From: Saitoella complicata NRRL Y-17804
Taxonomy: Eukaryota > Ascomycota > Saitoellomycetes > Saitoellales > Saitoellaceae
Direction of reading: 5' to 3'
Length of the DNA: 64,000 nt
Assembly: GCF_001661265.1 (NCBI RefSeq)
Contig: NW_017567006.1
Location: 248,001-312,000, forward strand
The notes beneath the pieces were generated by a model that saw nothing but the letters and a program-made list of their open reading frames with translations, was not told where the DNA came from and made no database searches. How positions within the stretch are numbered: the stretch's first letter is position 1; the number at the start of each line of letters is the position of its first letter. Positions 19,268 through 30,121 of this stretch are shown here, piece by piece. A program made the position numbers and the translations under genes.

Positions 19268-22200
19268 ATGGATACGCTGGACAGACTCGTGCCGGTATAC
19301 CTGAGTAATACGGCTCAGAAAAATGTGGACGAGGCAGATGCGATCGTGAAGGAGATCACTCAGAGTGCGCTTTCCGTAGCACTTGGTCGAGCCGTACTGA
19401 CGAATGACGTACAGACGTTCAGTCAGACCAGATCAAGCTTCTTGAGATCGTGAAAGCGCTTGGGGAACATCTTACGGGCGAAGATGCAGCGCTTAGATCC
19501 AGATCAATCCTCCTCCTCTCCTCCGTCCTCGCTGCACTCCCTAATAACTTCCTTTCCCTTCAGCATGTCGAAGTCATGACCCAATTCTACAGCGCACGGC
19601 TAGACGATGAACCGAGCACCATCGAGTTGTTGACGGGTCTTAACGCGCTGCAGCAGATGCGTCACTTTGGTGATGATGAGGCGGAACAGGTCATTGAGGC
19701 TTTGTTCTTGGAGGTTAAGGTTCAGACACAGCCCCAGGGAGCACGGTTCTTGATTTGGGCGCTCATTGACGGGTTGATGACCAACCAACGAAAAGCTTTG
19801 AAGAAGATGGGGGCTCGATTCGTGAAGGGCCTGATCAAGGTCATGCAGGGAGAGAAGGATCCACGAAACCTGATGATTGCCTTCTCGGTCATGAAGGTCG
19901 TATTGGTCGAGTGGGAGATTGAGAAACATGTTGAGGTGAGGCTCTAGACATAGTATGCGTGACAGCTACTGATACTGGAACTCACAGGAGTTGTTCGACG
20001 TCACGTACTGCTACTTCCCTATCATGTTCAAGCCACCACCGGATGATCCTTATGGCATCACTGCGGATGATCTTAAACAAAGATTAAGGTTAATCGTCTC
20101 ATTCAAGCTTTCATATTAGGCTAACATGACACTCTAACAGGGAATGTCTTTCCGCAACCCCGCTCTTCGCTACTGAACTCATACCCGCTCTTCTCGACAA
20201 GCTCTCCTCCACGTCGCCTTCGGTGAAGAAGGATACTCTCCTCACACTTCTCGCTTGCAGCAACAACTTTGGCCCCCGTGTCATTGCGTCTCATTCTATC
20301 ACCATCTGGGACGCAGTCAAGTACGAAGTCACACACGCCGATGACGAGCACGTCGCCGAGGTCGCGTTGGAGTTGATCGCGGGATTGACGAAGTGTTTGA
20401 GTCAGGGTGTCACGGAGTTGACAAGGTTGAGTTCCTTGACGAGATACTTGAAAAATGTAACAGCGTACTGCGCGGAGGAGCTGAAAGATCCGGGTCTCAA
20501 GCGTGCTAGGCCAGCGGGAAGGATATTGGCTGCCTGCGCGGGTGCTTCACACCCAGCGAATCAAGCCGTTGTCGAGGCGGCTGTGCCTAATCTCTTGGTG
20601 ATGTACGCCGAGTCTGGCGAGATTGCGAAGCAGGCTGCGATCTTGGCTGTGCTCATCGGCCTGATGGATTCTGCCGGGGTGTTGTATGGCTACCGCACCG
20701 ACAGTGAGGCCGCCCCCGAGGATGCCTCGAAGAACCCACAACTGGCGTTCAAGGAGAGGTACTTCCATTACTTCGGTAAGGCTCTCATGGGTACTGCGCC
20801 AGGTGAGGTCGGTCTCCGTAAGGTCGCCATGAAGGGTCTCTCCCGCATGGCTCGTCTGAGAGACTTCCTGGATGATGGTGAGATCGGGTTGGTCGTTCAA
20901 TATCTGGATGGTATCGTCATCGAGATCGAGGATGGCGAGGGCAGTGCGGATGTTGCGAAGGAGGCGTTGAGCGTGTTGGAGGAGATTACGACGTTCAGGC
21001 CGGAGTTGATCTTGGATATCACGTTTCCGGCGTTCATGGCTCAGTTGCCTGATACTGACGCTGATACTGAGGGCGCGAGTAAGCCAAAGAAGCACTATAA
21101 GGTTATCTTGGCTGCGTTGGCGCAGTTGAGTTCGCCGAGGGCGTTGTTTGAGGTGTTGTTGACGAGGTTGCTCAATAAGCTCGAGGTGATCATTAAGAAT
21201 GGGACTTCATCTGTTGTGTACCCGCAGATTGTGCTTAGTACCATTTTGTTGGTTCTGAGGAAGAAGTCCACGGAAGGGGCCGCTGATCTCCCGACGTATT
21301 TCGATCGGTTGGTGCCGACGTTGTTGACGAAGACTCTTGTACCCTTCGTGCAGTCAGGGAATGAGCAGCTGCCTATGATGTGCAGGCCGGAGATCTTGAA
21401 GGTGTCATCGCAGATTATCAATATCGTGTTCCGTTCTTTGAATACGCAGAAGCAGGAAAGTGTCGTCAAAGAGTTGTTCGCGATTTTCGTCGACGGTCAG
21501 CAAAGTCAGCTCATTGCGTCCGACAACCAGGTCGTTGCCGAGAAGTTCCCGAAGCTTCACGAGCCGGGACAGGCTAACACCATCATCCTCTTTACCGCGG
21601 CTATCTCGAGTTTGCGCAAGGAGGTCAAGTTGCCGGTCGACGATCTCGAGAAGTTCTTGTCTGTGCTCGTCCAGCAGGTTGAGACTACATCCAGCGAGTT
21701 GACCAAGATCTCGCTCTTGAAGCTCATCGCAAGCATCGTCAACAAATCCTCCGACGAAAGCTTACTCAACAAGGTCATGTCTGGCGAAGTGAACAAAGCC
21801 CTCCAAACCATCAAAACTGGCGACGCACCCTCCCGCCGCCGAGCCCTCGATACCCTCCTCTGGATCGGGAAAGCCTTCGTCGCGAAAACTCACAAATCCG
21901 GCACAAAGATTACCTCCGACCTCATCGATCTCTTGGTCGATCCTCTGATTGGGAGTTCCGTCGCAAACGGGTTTGGGGTGTTGATCGGTGACGACGAAAC
22001 CCTTTCCAAGGAAAACCACGCCACGATCCGTCTTCTCCAAAAACAGCGGTTCTTCAGCTTCGCCATGCCCGAGCTCATGTCGCGCTTTAAGTCCGCACAA
22101 GCCGGAGACAAATCGAGTTATCTGGTGGCTGTGACGAATATTATTAGGCATGTCCCCAAGCAGGTCTTGTTGCCTGATTTACCGGGATTGTTGCCGGTCT

Positions 22201-22538
22201 TGATTCAGGCCTTGGGATTGGTTGATCCGGAGTTAAAGGGGTCAGCTATCGACACGCTCTACGTCACGATCCTCGACGCCTCTCAAACTGTCTCCGAGCA
22301 TCTCTCCACGCTCGTTCCTTTACTCATGGAATCCGCGATGGTAAGCGAGGTTAACACGATGAGGGTACGGATATCTACACTGAGGTGTTTGAGTGTTTTC
22401 CCGTCGAGTTTTAGGAGGGAAATGTTGCAACCGTTTAAGAATGAGGTTATTATGAGGTTGGGGAGGGTTCTTGAGGATCCGAAGAGGGTTGTGAGGAAGG
22501 AGGCTGTGGATTGTCGGCATAAGTGGTATTCTATGTAG
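19268..22538 (+). CDS. MMS19: MMS19/Met18 cytosolic iron-sulfur assembly targeting factor
   Basis: HEAT-repeat scaffold of the CIA targeting complex that hands Fe-S clusters to nuclear DNA enzymes. Four exons, 19268-19375, 19423-19935, 19988-20088 and 20141-22538, give 1039 residues, normal for the family. Introns of 47, 52 and 52 nt. The N-terminal family signature is TYCYFPIMFKPPPDDPYGIT followed by LRECLSATPLFATELIP, the latter at a splice joint. HEAT-type helices fill the rest, and the C-terminus VRKEAVDCRHKWYSM matches the conserved end of Met18. The first intron is the least certain: I chose it because it joins LSSDQIKLLEIVKALGEHL in frame. It starts 175 bp upstream of and divergent to MTD1. 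Confidence 0.93.
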
Positions 22539-22618
22539 AGTGTACTATAGATCTGAATAAATAAAATGCGTTGAATTGGGAATCTCATATATGCTAGCGC
22601 CTTCATGGGATGGATGGT

Positions 22619-23569
22619 CTATTTCTTTGCAGCGTACTTTGCGAGCAACCGCTTCTCGACACCTTCCAGGACCCAGTCGTGCTGGACTAACTCCAAGTTC
22701 TCCCGTTCCGCTGCAAACATCTTGTCCGGGTCCTGACCTGGTGCCAAAGGCCCAACAGCGGGGACACCCATACCTGGCATACCCATTCCCTGCATCTGTT
22801 GGTTGGCAGCTACACAGAATTAGCATCCTTCTTGGACATAAAGGGAGGAGAAGGGCATACAGTTGTTGGCTCCGAGAATGAGCGTGTAGACGAATTGAAG
22901 ACCGAAGAGATTGAGGAAGTACCACGACAGTGACGAGACCCATCGTACGTCAAGATCAGAGGTCTGCACGCCTGATTGGAGCATCGACTTGAAGCGGACG
23001 GTTAATGGGAATGGAAGCTTGACTGTACACAAACATTAGCCGCGAGTTCAAAAGAATTTATGGGCCTGGTTCACGCACTTAAAACGAATCCGGTAAAGAA
23101 GAAATTGACCCATCCCATGATGATCGTCTGCGGGATGAAGTTCGCCATATTCCCCTTCATCATGTTAATCATCTGATCCATCCCTCCGGGGTCGGTCAAC
23201 GGGTTCGCAGCAGGCTTTCCTCGTGCCTCGGGGTCCTTCAAGAACTTTCCCTCCGTATACGCTTGAGTCAAATATGCCCGTCTGGCATTAAACGCGGCAG
23301 GAGAAATATGATGCCCATTCTGTCTGATAATCGCGGATTTCTGAAGGGAAAGCTGCTCCCGGATTGCCTTAAGAGGTTGCTTTTTGGGCGCGCTTTGAAG
23401 GAGGACGGTGATGTTGTGGCGGAGGATTCCGACGAGGATCATGACGAAGAGAATGGGGAAGAGAACCCAGTCTCGAAGAGCTGTGACGTGAGTTAGCGAG
23501 AGGAGGATTGAGGTTCATCATCCAGATATCACCTGGGTCGAGATACAGATCCTGGTCTTCAATGGCCAT
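22619..23569 (-). CDS. EMC3: ER membrane protein complex subunit 3
   Basis: Core insertase subunit of the EMC, related to Oxa1/YidC, which inserts tail-anchored and polytopic proteins into the ER membrane. Four exons, 23569-23533, 23480-23079, 23022-22861 and 22809-22619, give 263 residues. The first joint gives [20 protein letters not shown], the conserved N-terminus with the first membrane helix. Then come the cytosolic region with [20 protein letters not shown], helix two ([15 protein letters not shown]), [17 protein letters not shown], and helix three around [20 protein letters not shown]. The tail is [13 protein letters not shown]. It lies 80 bp from the MMS19 stop and 138 bp from SIL1, with which it shares a divergent promoter. 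Confidence 0.95.
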
Positions 23570-23707
23570 GATGGATTGATGGTGGTGAGTTGCGCTTCCT
23601 CACTGTCGCTGTCCTTTGATGGTGGTGTCCCGCGTGCCTGCATCCAGCTCTCGCCGGATCCCCCGAACACCCGGCATTCATCCCCGACGCATTTACCCCG
23701 GCGAGAG
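23570..23707. promoter_or_regulatory. 138-bp divergent promoter of EMC3 and SIL1
   Basis: Only 138 bp separate the two start codons, so both ER genes must draw on the same short region. It contains tggtggt repeats and GC-rich stretches, but I recognise no certain UPR element. Confidence 0.5.
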
Positions 23708-24960
23708 ATGCAATTGAGTCTCCTGAACTGTCTCTTCCTGCCCGTATTGGTGACGGCTGCTGCTTCGAGCGCGCAGGGGGATGAATGCTATCCGGCGGTG
23801 TTTGAGCCTACGCATGAGTTTTGGGCGGTGAAGGCGGATCAGGCCATTCCAGCTGGTAGTTCTCTTTCTCCAGTGCTTTTTCTGGATTGTATGCTAACGG
23901 GAGTGTAGGTCTGCATGTCCGACTGAATATGGAGACAGGAGCGCGGGAAGCGAAACTCCTCGCAGATGAGCCCGACGAGAACCTCGCCATGGTCGTAGTA
24001 AACCCCGAAGACGGTGCACAAGTCATCAGCGTCGAGGAACCACCAGATCCCGCACAACACCACAAACCAAACGCCCGAATCCCCATAGGAGACTTTGAGG
24101 TTTTCGAAGACGCCGTATCCAAGGTCATGTCCCCGAAATCCTCCACCTCAGACCTCACATCCGCCTTCGCCGCTCTAGAAGACCTCGCTCACGAAATGGA
24201 TTTTGGGATCAAGCTCGTCAAGAAACCTATATTAACACGCCTGGTGGAAATGCTTTCACACGCCTCCCCCCAAATCCGCTCCAACACCGCCCTCATCCTC
24301 GGCTCCACCCTCCGAAATAATCCACCCGCCCAATCCCTCGCCGCCTCGACCCTCAACCTCGTTCATGAACTCGTACAGCGATTAAGTGAGGAAGATGTGG
24401 GAGAGGTGAAGGCGAGGTTGGTGTATGCGCTCAGTGCTGCGGTGAGTGGGGAAGTAGGGAGGAGGGAGTGGAGGGGGAGTGGAGGAGATAGGGTGTTGAG
24501 GAGTGTTTTCAGGGAGAGTGCGGGTGGGAGTGAAGAGAGTGGATTCCTGGGGAAGGTTGCCGTGCTTGTGGAGGATAATCTTGTGCATGAGGCAATCACC
24601 GAATCTCCTAGGAATGTGGCGACAGGAAAACAGGAGGGAATACCTGCAGAGTACGAGCCACGAATGCGACAGGAGGAGCGGCTAGGAATCTGGTGCGCCG
24701 AATTTCAGCGAGCCCTACTGACCAAATCTCTAACCCCCGACACCCGCCACAAACTCTTCCACGCACTGACCGCCATCAAACGCACCTACCCAAACGTCTG
24801 CGAAACCGAGACAGGATTCCTGGAGTGGCTGTCAGAACACTCGGTCCAAGCGGTTGGAGAAGCGGCGGAGGGTGATGAGTTTCTGGGGTTGGTGAGGGAG
24901 ACAAGGGGGATGTGGGGGAATGGAAAGGCGGGGAGGAAGTTTCATCATGATGCATTATAG
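23708..24960 (+). CDS. SIL1: Sil1-like nucleotide exchange factor of the ER Hsp70 BiP/Kar2
   Basis: Lumenal armadillo-repeat protein that releases ADP from BiP during protein import and folding. Two exons, 23708-23855 and 23909-24960 (53-nt intron with a tgctaac branch), give 399 residues. The N-terminus MQLSLLNCLFLPVLVTAAASS is a signal peptide. The first joint gives VKADQAIPAGLHVRLNM, the typical Sil1 start of the mature chain (LP.G.H.R.N). Armadillo/HEAT helices follow (FAALEDLAHEMDFGIKL, HASPQIRSNTALILGSTLRNN). The C-terminus HHDAL resembles the HDEL retrieval signal, with Ala for Glu. A long Glu/Gly-rich loop near residue 250 is specific to this protein. Confidence 0.9.
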
Positions 24961-25191
24961 ATGATCTTTGGATAGAATGCAGTGATTTGAGGCAGCATAT
25001 AAGACGCTACCGAATATGCTGGGTTTTAACAGATCTAGAAGCTTTCGTACAAGGTCGATAAACGTGTGGTGTGTTTGTGTGACGAGCAGCCAGCTGAGGC
25101 CACTCTCGAGCTAGCCAGAGCGGACGGACGCGCGTGGGAATTCACGAACATGGCTCCATATGAACTCAATTATCTGATCAAATAGACGGTA

Positions 25192-27079
25192 TCAGGTAAG
25201 TCTAGAGTCGATTGACAGTTTACGGGCAGTTTCACACTTACGTGTATTTAATTCCACGCCTCCACAATGTCCGGCGGAAACTCGGGCCGCCATTTCCCTC
25301 GCCAATGCCTGCACCCGGGTGACTTCCTCCAACGCTTCCTCACTCGCATTCGCTCCTCTCAGTACTTGCTCCGATTCAGCGCAGAACCGACCACCGTCAA
25401 GTCCTAACGAGTTCACCCTATGCTCATCCTTGACAGCCCGAACTTGCTTTGCAAAGCGACTTCCGTCACCATGTGTCATTCCAACAACCATGTCTGCATC
25501 AACCAGAAGGAGCCAAGCAAGCTTCAGCAAGTCTAATTGTTGGATAACATCGACAAGCTGTTCAGGTTCTGACGCCAGGTATGACGCGAGCTTCGCTGCC
25601 GCGAAGGTCTGCACGACAGCCACGGGATCAAGATCCGTGCCTCTATCAGAGTTTAGACGAAGTGCTGTATGGATGTAAATGGAATGCCTAAAAGCTGCCA
25701 GGAAATCCTGTTCGTTCAAAGCAACATTGAAGGTATGGTAATAGAGCGGGAGTAATGGTGTCCTCCTTGCTGGCCACATATTGGTTACATGCAATTCCCG
25801 CAGCGCCCAATAGAGTTGCCATCGATCAGCTGTAAAATAGTCCTGTTAGCTTGCGTAAAGCGAGTTCAACCATTATTTGTCCTCACCTCGCATCTTTCGA
25901 TCTTCCGAAATCGCTAGGGTTTTCTCTTCCTTTTTCTCAAGCTCAGCCCATGAAAACCTCTGAGCCTTGTTACATGACGGGCACGCTAGCTTCTCGGTTG
26001 AATGCTCCGACTTCAATGGTGGTGGGATAAGCTTTCTGCAATTTGCGCACGTGAAGCATTCCCTTGGATCCCTTGCATTTTCCGACTCGTCTCGTGCACA
26101 TGCTGCACATTCACATGAGAAGAACCACTTTTCCTTCAATTCGCGTCTGCGTATATCCCGCCTCTGCAGGTGATTAACGTAACTGATGGTAATTTCCTCC
26201 TTCGGACTAATGGCTCGGACGGAGCGGATAGTCAGGACTTTGTTCTCGAACACAACGGCGGCGTTGGGTGAACATGAATGATTCAGGAGGCACACTAGAG
26301 GATCCGCTGTCAACCCGACTTCATCGAAAGAGGCAATGAGTAGGCTCAGGCAATTGCTGATGAACTGCTCTTGAATTTAGCAAGTGACGATGCCGATGGA
26401 ATGGGAAAACGCACCGTAGAGAATATGGATTCAACCGACGCGATATCCAATTCGTTCTCCTCTGAGTACTCCTTTGCTGCACGACTGAACAGGGTAACCA
26501 TCTCTTCCTTTGGTCCACCGGCTTCCTTGACCTCATCTCTGTGACTCATAAGGCCCTGGAAGCCGTTCCACACTTCGCCATCACGCGGAAGACGAAGGAT
26601 ACGCATCACCGCACGCACGGCAGTCGGAAGTACCCGAGGGCGTTGGGAGCGAAAAACAGGACATTCAAGCTTATGGTTTGGCCAGTCGGACCTTTGACAG
26701 TTCTGTAAGCGCCATCTAGTTAGACAGGTGTTTCCGTCAGACGACTGTGAGCTTACCTTCGAACAATACCGCACAATCTGACATCCAGAACACCTTAGCA
26801 GACTTCCGGCAGTCGTTCCACCCAATGGATTTGACGGCAACGCAAAACAACCACTACATGTGTTGTTTAGATGCGCATCGTCAAGCACAGCGATGGCTGG
26901 AGTGAGCTTCAAGATGCATTTGCCTGTGAAAAGGCATGTCAGCGAAAGGAACTGTGAATCGGCTTTCCTGTAGATCCACCTTCTTCGATCGCTTCGGCCG
27001 AACGTATTCCTCTCCCTTTGCCCTGGTCATTGAAGACCTCTAAAGGGACACATTGAGCAGAGTCGAGAGTCGAGCCCAT
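25192..27079 (-). CDS. SET and MYND domain protein (SMYD family)
   Basis: Putative protein lysine methyltransferase. Five exons, 27079-26980, 26923-26757, 26702-26415, 26364-25887 and 25829 to about 25192, give about 556 residues. The SET domain is split by a MYND zinc finger: first SET half GKGRGIRSAEAIEEG, then the MYND cysteines from NTCSGCF through LLRCSGCQIVRYCSK to NCQRSDWPNHKLEC. The second SET half has CLLNHSCSPNAAV and PKEEITISYVN, followed by the post-SET cysteines CECAACARD. The C-terminal part is helical, TPR-like. The last residues are uncertain: a consensus donor (gtaagt) at the very end may add a short last exon, moving the stop to about 25170 or slightly beyond. The start leaves 185 bp to the divergent NOL8-like gene; an in-frame ATG at 27250 is too close to that gene to be likely. 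Confidence 0.88.
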
Positions 27080-27264
27080 CAAGGTTTGCCGGTCGTAGTC
27101 ATTGTATGCTGGTCGGGTGGTGGGGTCAAATTCGTCGAGATGGTGTTCATACGAAGCCGCTGATGGGTACCGTACCGCAAGGGAGTGTGGCCGTGCGCAT
27201 GAGGCGGACCCAAATTTCGAGATACCGAAGAAGCGCTGTATTCGGATCATTGCAGGCTTTGAAG

Positions 27265-29106
27265 ATGGCAACAGTAGATCAGGTTGTCGAGCCAGGTGAG
27301 TGTCGTCTCTGGATCTGTCAAAGACCATGTGTTGATGCCCCTATAGTGTCGCCTGTGAAGAAACCCGCTATCGATCCCTCCGTTGCGGTCGAAAAGAGAA
27401 TATTCGTCGGTGGACTGACGCCCTCAATCCCCGTATCAGATATCGAATCACGTCTGAAAACGTTCGGTCAAATACTGAAGCCAGTTGAACTCGTCAACAA
27501 GAACGATGTGCAGATATTTGCGTACACAACCATTAACATCACCGGCGCACAATGGGGGAAACTACGACAATACCTGAATGGATCAAAGTATAAGGGTGCG
27601 ACACTACGGATAGAGGAAGCGAAACCGAGTTGGAAGGATGTTAGGGAGAAGGAGGTTGAGAGGGAGAGGGTGAACCCAACGGCGGTCTTCCCGCACCCTA
27701 GGAAGAAGCGGAAATATGATTCTGAAGTCGAGTACGGACGAGAGGTGGATAAGATTGACGTGTTAATGACGGATGGAGCGGTGAAGAAGGAATCGACCAA
27801 GTGGGTGCGAGGACGGTATGGACGTGCGATTGCGTTGATGCATGTGTATGACCAGAAGAAGAATCAAAGGAAGCTGGTATTTGACCCGAGGAAGCAGAGA
27901 GATTTCTTGGTGAAGTTGTGGGGAAATTCAACGACTGGAGATATCACCTGGCAATACGACGAGGAGCGGGATTGCTGGGTCGATTCACATGGGCGGGAAA
28001 GGGCAGAGTTGCCGTTAGAGGCCGCACCGAGGGATATTACACAAGCCCGAACAATTGGCGAACGAGCAGGTCATATCGAAGAAGCCCCAGCACCTATTTC
28101 AGCACCCGCTCGGGACGCAGAACCTGAACAGCTGCCAGATCGTGTATTAGCCAAACTCGCCGAAGAAGCCTTAAAGAAGGTCGATCGCCCATCGTGGATC
28201 GATGAAGACTCCGACGACGAACCCATCCATCACAAAGAACGCGGATTCGAACTCGTAAACACCCACGACCCCAGCCTCGTCGAACATCTCGACGAAGACG
28301 AAGCGGCCGCAACAGCACGTATCGCGGCCGAAAAATCGAAGAACTTGGATATTCTGAAAGGTCTCATTGGTGCGGAGCAGGTGGAGGAGGTACAGGAACG
28401 GAAGGAGAGGGAGAGGGCAAGGGTTGTTGAGAAGAGTTGGAGTGGGATTGCGAGGTTTGATCCGACGGCTGAGGATGCGGAGCAGTATGAGGCTCACTCA
28501 GAGGAAGAGGAGGAGGAGGAGGAGGAGGAGGTGCCGGTGTTGCGGGCTGAGGAGAAGGAGGATGGGGAGGAGGGTGATGCTGTGGCGCGCTTGGCTGGGT
28601 CTGCGATGCCCAAGGTGAGCCAGGAGATTGATTCGGCGGTTAATGTTGGAAACTTGAAGACGATGTTCACACCCGGAGAAGCCGATACTGGGTTCTCGCT
28701 TTTCGGAGGCGCCAATTTGGATTCGGATATCGACGAAGACGGCGAAGAGGAGGAGGAAGAGACCTACGACGAACCTGCAGCCGAGCCCGTACACGCCTCA
28801 GTCGACACCAGCAATTATCGTGTCGCAAACTCCGTCCCACTGTCAAACAAGCGTGGATGGCTCCCCTCAAACCCACACAACCAAAATTACCTCTTCTTCC
28901 CGCACTACGGTACGAATCTGGCGAGCCGGTCCGTGTTCCATGATGCTGGAAAGGTATTCTGGCGGACGAAGTCGGAGGAAGAGATTAGAGAGGCGTGGCG
29001 AGCGAAGAAGATCGAGTTGACGAGGGACTGGAAGAGTAAACGTCGTGATGCATTGAGGCGGAAGAAGAAGATTGAGGCGAGACGTCGCATGGGTGTAGTG
29101 AAATAA
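27265..29106 (+). CDS. NOL8-like nucleolar RNA-binding protein (RRM)
   Basis: Two exons, 27265-27295 (31 nt) and 27347-29106, give 596 residues. An RRM near residues 20-105 has RNP2 RIFVGGLTPSIPVSDIESRL and RNP1-like DVQIFAYTTINI, followed by SKYKGATLRIEEAKPSW, as in vertebrate NOL8. The middle has FGRA-type motifs (GRYGRAIALMHVYDQKKN), then a long acidic region with Glu runs. The C-terminus NYLFFPHYGTNLASRSVF with FWRTKSEEEIREAWRAKKIE and RDALRRKKKIEARRR matches the conserved NOL8 end. NOL8 is nucleolar and linked to pre-rRNA processing; that role here is by family. Intron of 51 nt. Confidence 0.84.
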   Translation: MATVDQVVEPGECRLWICQRPCVDAPIVSPVKKPAIDPSVAVEKRIFVGGLTPSIPVSDIESRLKTFGQILKPVELVNKNDVQIFAYTTINITGAQWGKLRQYLNGSKYKGATLRIEEAKPSWKDVREKEVERERVNPTAVFPHPRKKRKYDSEVEYGREVDKIDVLMTDGAVKKESTKWVRGRYGRAIALMHVYDQKKNQRKLVFDPRKQRDFLVKLWGNSTTGDITWQYDEERDCWVDSHGRERAELPLEAAPRDITQARTIGERAGHIEEAPAPISAPARDAEPEQLPDRVLAKLAEEALKKVDRPSWIDEDSDDEPIHHKERGFELVNTHDPSLVEHLDEDEAAATARIAAEKSKNLDILKGLIGAEQVEEVQERKERERARVVEKSWSGIARFDPTAEDAEQYEAHSEEEEEEEEEEVPVLRAEEKEDGEEGDAVARLAGSAMPKVSQEIDSAVNVGNLKTMFTPGEADTGFSLFGGANLDSDIDEDGEEEEEETYDEPAAEPVHASVDTSNYRVANSVPLSNKRGWLPSNPHNQNYLFFPHYGTNLASRSVFHDAGKVFWRTKSEEEIREAWRAKKIELTRDWKSKRRDALRRKKKIEARRRMGVVK

Positions 29107-29184
29107 TCATCTTACAGCATTTACCAAAGGAAAGCAAGGCGTTATTTTATGGTTGTTGGTATTGATATGAGAGTTGCCCACATC

Positions 29185-29400
29185 CTATAAGAGGACGCAA
29201 GGCCTAACGATAATAACAATGGGTCGACGCCGGGGCAGATTATGATATACGCCGATATTGCCCGAACCAGCGGTGCCCGAATTCCCAGTAAACCGATACA
29301 AAAGCGCAGAAATCAGAAACAGAAACGCCCAGTAGACTCCCATAAACCCCTTCCGTCCTAACCCGTCCAAATATGAAGCGACTGTGTACGCCATTATCAT
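29185..29400 (-). CDS. Small hypothetical membrane protein
   Basis: A 71-residue open frame with a true ATG. It holds one strongly hydrophobic segment (MGVYWAFLFLISALLYRF) after LDGLGRKGFM, then a Gly-rich and basic tail. The segment LDGLGRKGFMGVYW faintly recalls Kish/TMEM167 proteins, but the rest does not, so I assign no family. It may be part of a spliced gene or not a gene at all. Confidence 0.25.
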   Translation of the reverse strand: MIMAYTVASYLDGLGRKGFMGVYWAFLFLISALLYRFTGNSGTAGSGNIGVYHNLPRRRPIVIIVRPCVLL

Positions 29401-29446
29401 GTCAATTGGCGTCGCGCCACATAGATGAGTGAGGACAAGCGTTCAT

Positions 29447-29752
29447 TTAGCGGAAGACAGAGTTGATATGTCCGCACGAGCGGCAAGAGCCGAGCATAAC
29501 GCCTCTGTTGTAGTCAGAGCATCGCTCGCACTTCATCCGACCACCAGTCTTGGAGGGGCGCCGCGTGTGCCTGTCGGGATCGGCGGTCTCTTCAGCGTCG
29601 GTGGAACCGGTGTTGGTGGTGGACGAGCGACGCCGGTTATGGTAGATATCGATCTTCGCCAAGAGCTCGTCGCTGTCGTGCTCGGAGAGGGGAGAACGTG
29701 AGGGGTCGATGGAGGACATGTAGAGGTTGTCTGGTGTTCTTGGAGAAGTCAT
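29447..29752 (-). CDS. Hypothetical protein with a C-terminal zinc ribbon-like CxxC pair
   Basis: A 101-residue open frame starting MTSPRTPDNLYMSS. Most of it is Ser/Thr/Arg-rich and likely disordered. The C-terminus has two cysteine pairs, CERCSDYNRGVMLGSCRSC, which could bind one zinc. About 60 bp upstream a sequence with gt donor, ctgac branch and cag acceptor looks like an intron in the 5' leader. I do not recognise the family. Confidence 0.5.
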   Translation of the reverse strand: MTSPRTPDNLYMSSIDPSRSPLSEHDSDELLAKIDIYHNRRRSSTTNTGSTDAEETADPDRHTRRPSKTGGRMKCERCSDYNRGVMLGSCRSCGHINSVFR

Positions 29753-30121
29753 TGGTGTGTTGGTGGTGTACGCGGTGGCTGGCCGTAAACGTTCGCTGTT
29801 GCCATACCAGTCAGTACGGTGCACAATTGAGGAGGCAACGGCAAAGAAGGACAAACCTGATGTTAGACAGAGAATAGAAATGACAGGTTTGTTTGTTGAT
29901 AGATGGTTGGGGCGGGGTGTATGCTCCTCTTTATACCGTACAGCATACAGGGCTTATCGGAACGCGCGCAAACGTCAACTGAGTCATTTCCACAAAGGGC
30001 GCGCATGCCCAGGTCAAGAGGGCCGTTGCTCCCGAGGAAAGTTGACTCAGTTAGACGAAGGAGATGTTTGCCAGGAGGATGATTACCTTTTTCGTTATAT
30101 CTTTTGGTATCACGATTTTGT
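29753..30121. other. Intergenic region, zinc-ribbon protein / ALG6
   Basis: A 369-bp stretch upstream of the zinc-ribbon gene and downstream of ALG6. It probably contains a 5'-leader intron of the former (about 29790-29860). No other feature is recognised. Confidence 0.4.

Noticed and set aside
27080-27330. N-terminal extension of the SMYD protein resembling a mitochondrial presequence
   Set aside because: It would put the two divergent start codons 15 bp apart and leave no promoter; SMYD proteins are not mitochondrial as a rule.
29185-29400. Assignment of the small membrane frame to Kish/TMEM167
   Set aside because: Only LDGLGRKGFMGVYW is similar; the conserved RIGER segment is missing in all frames.
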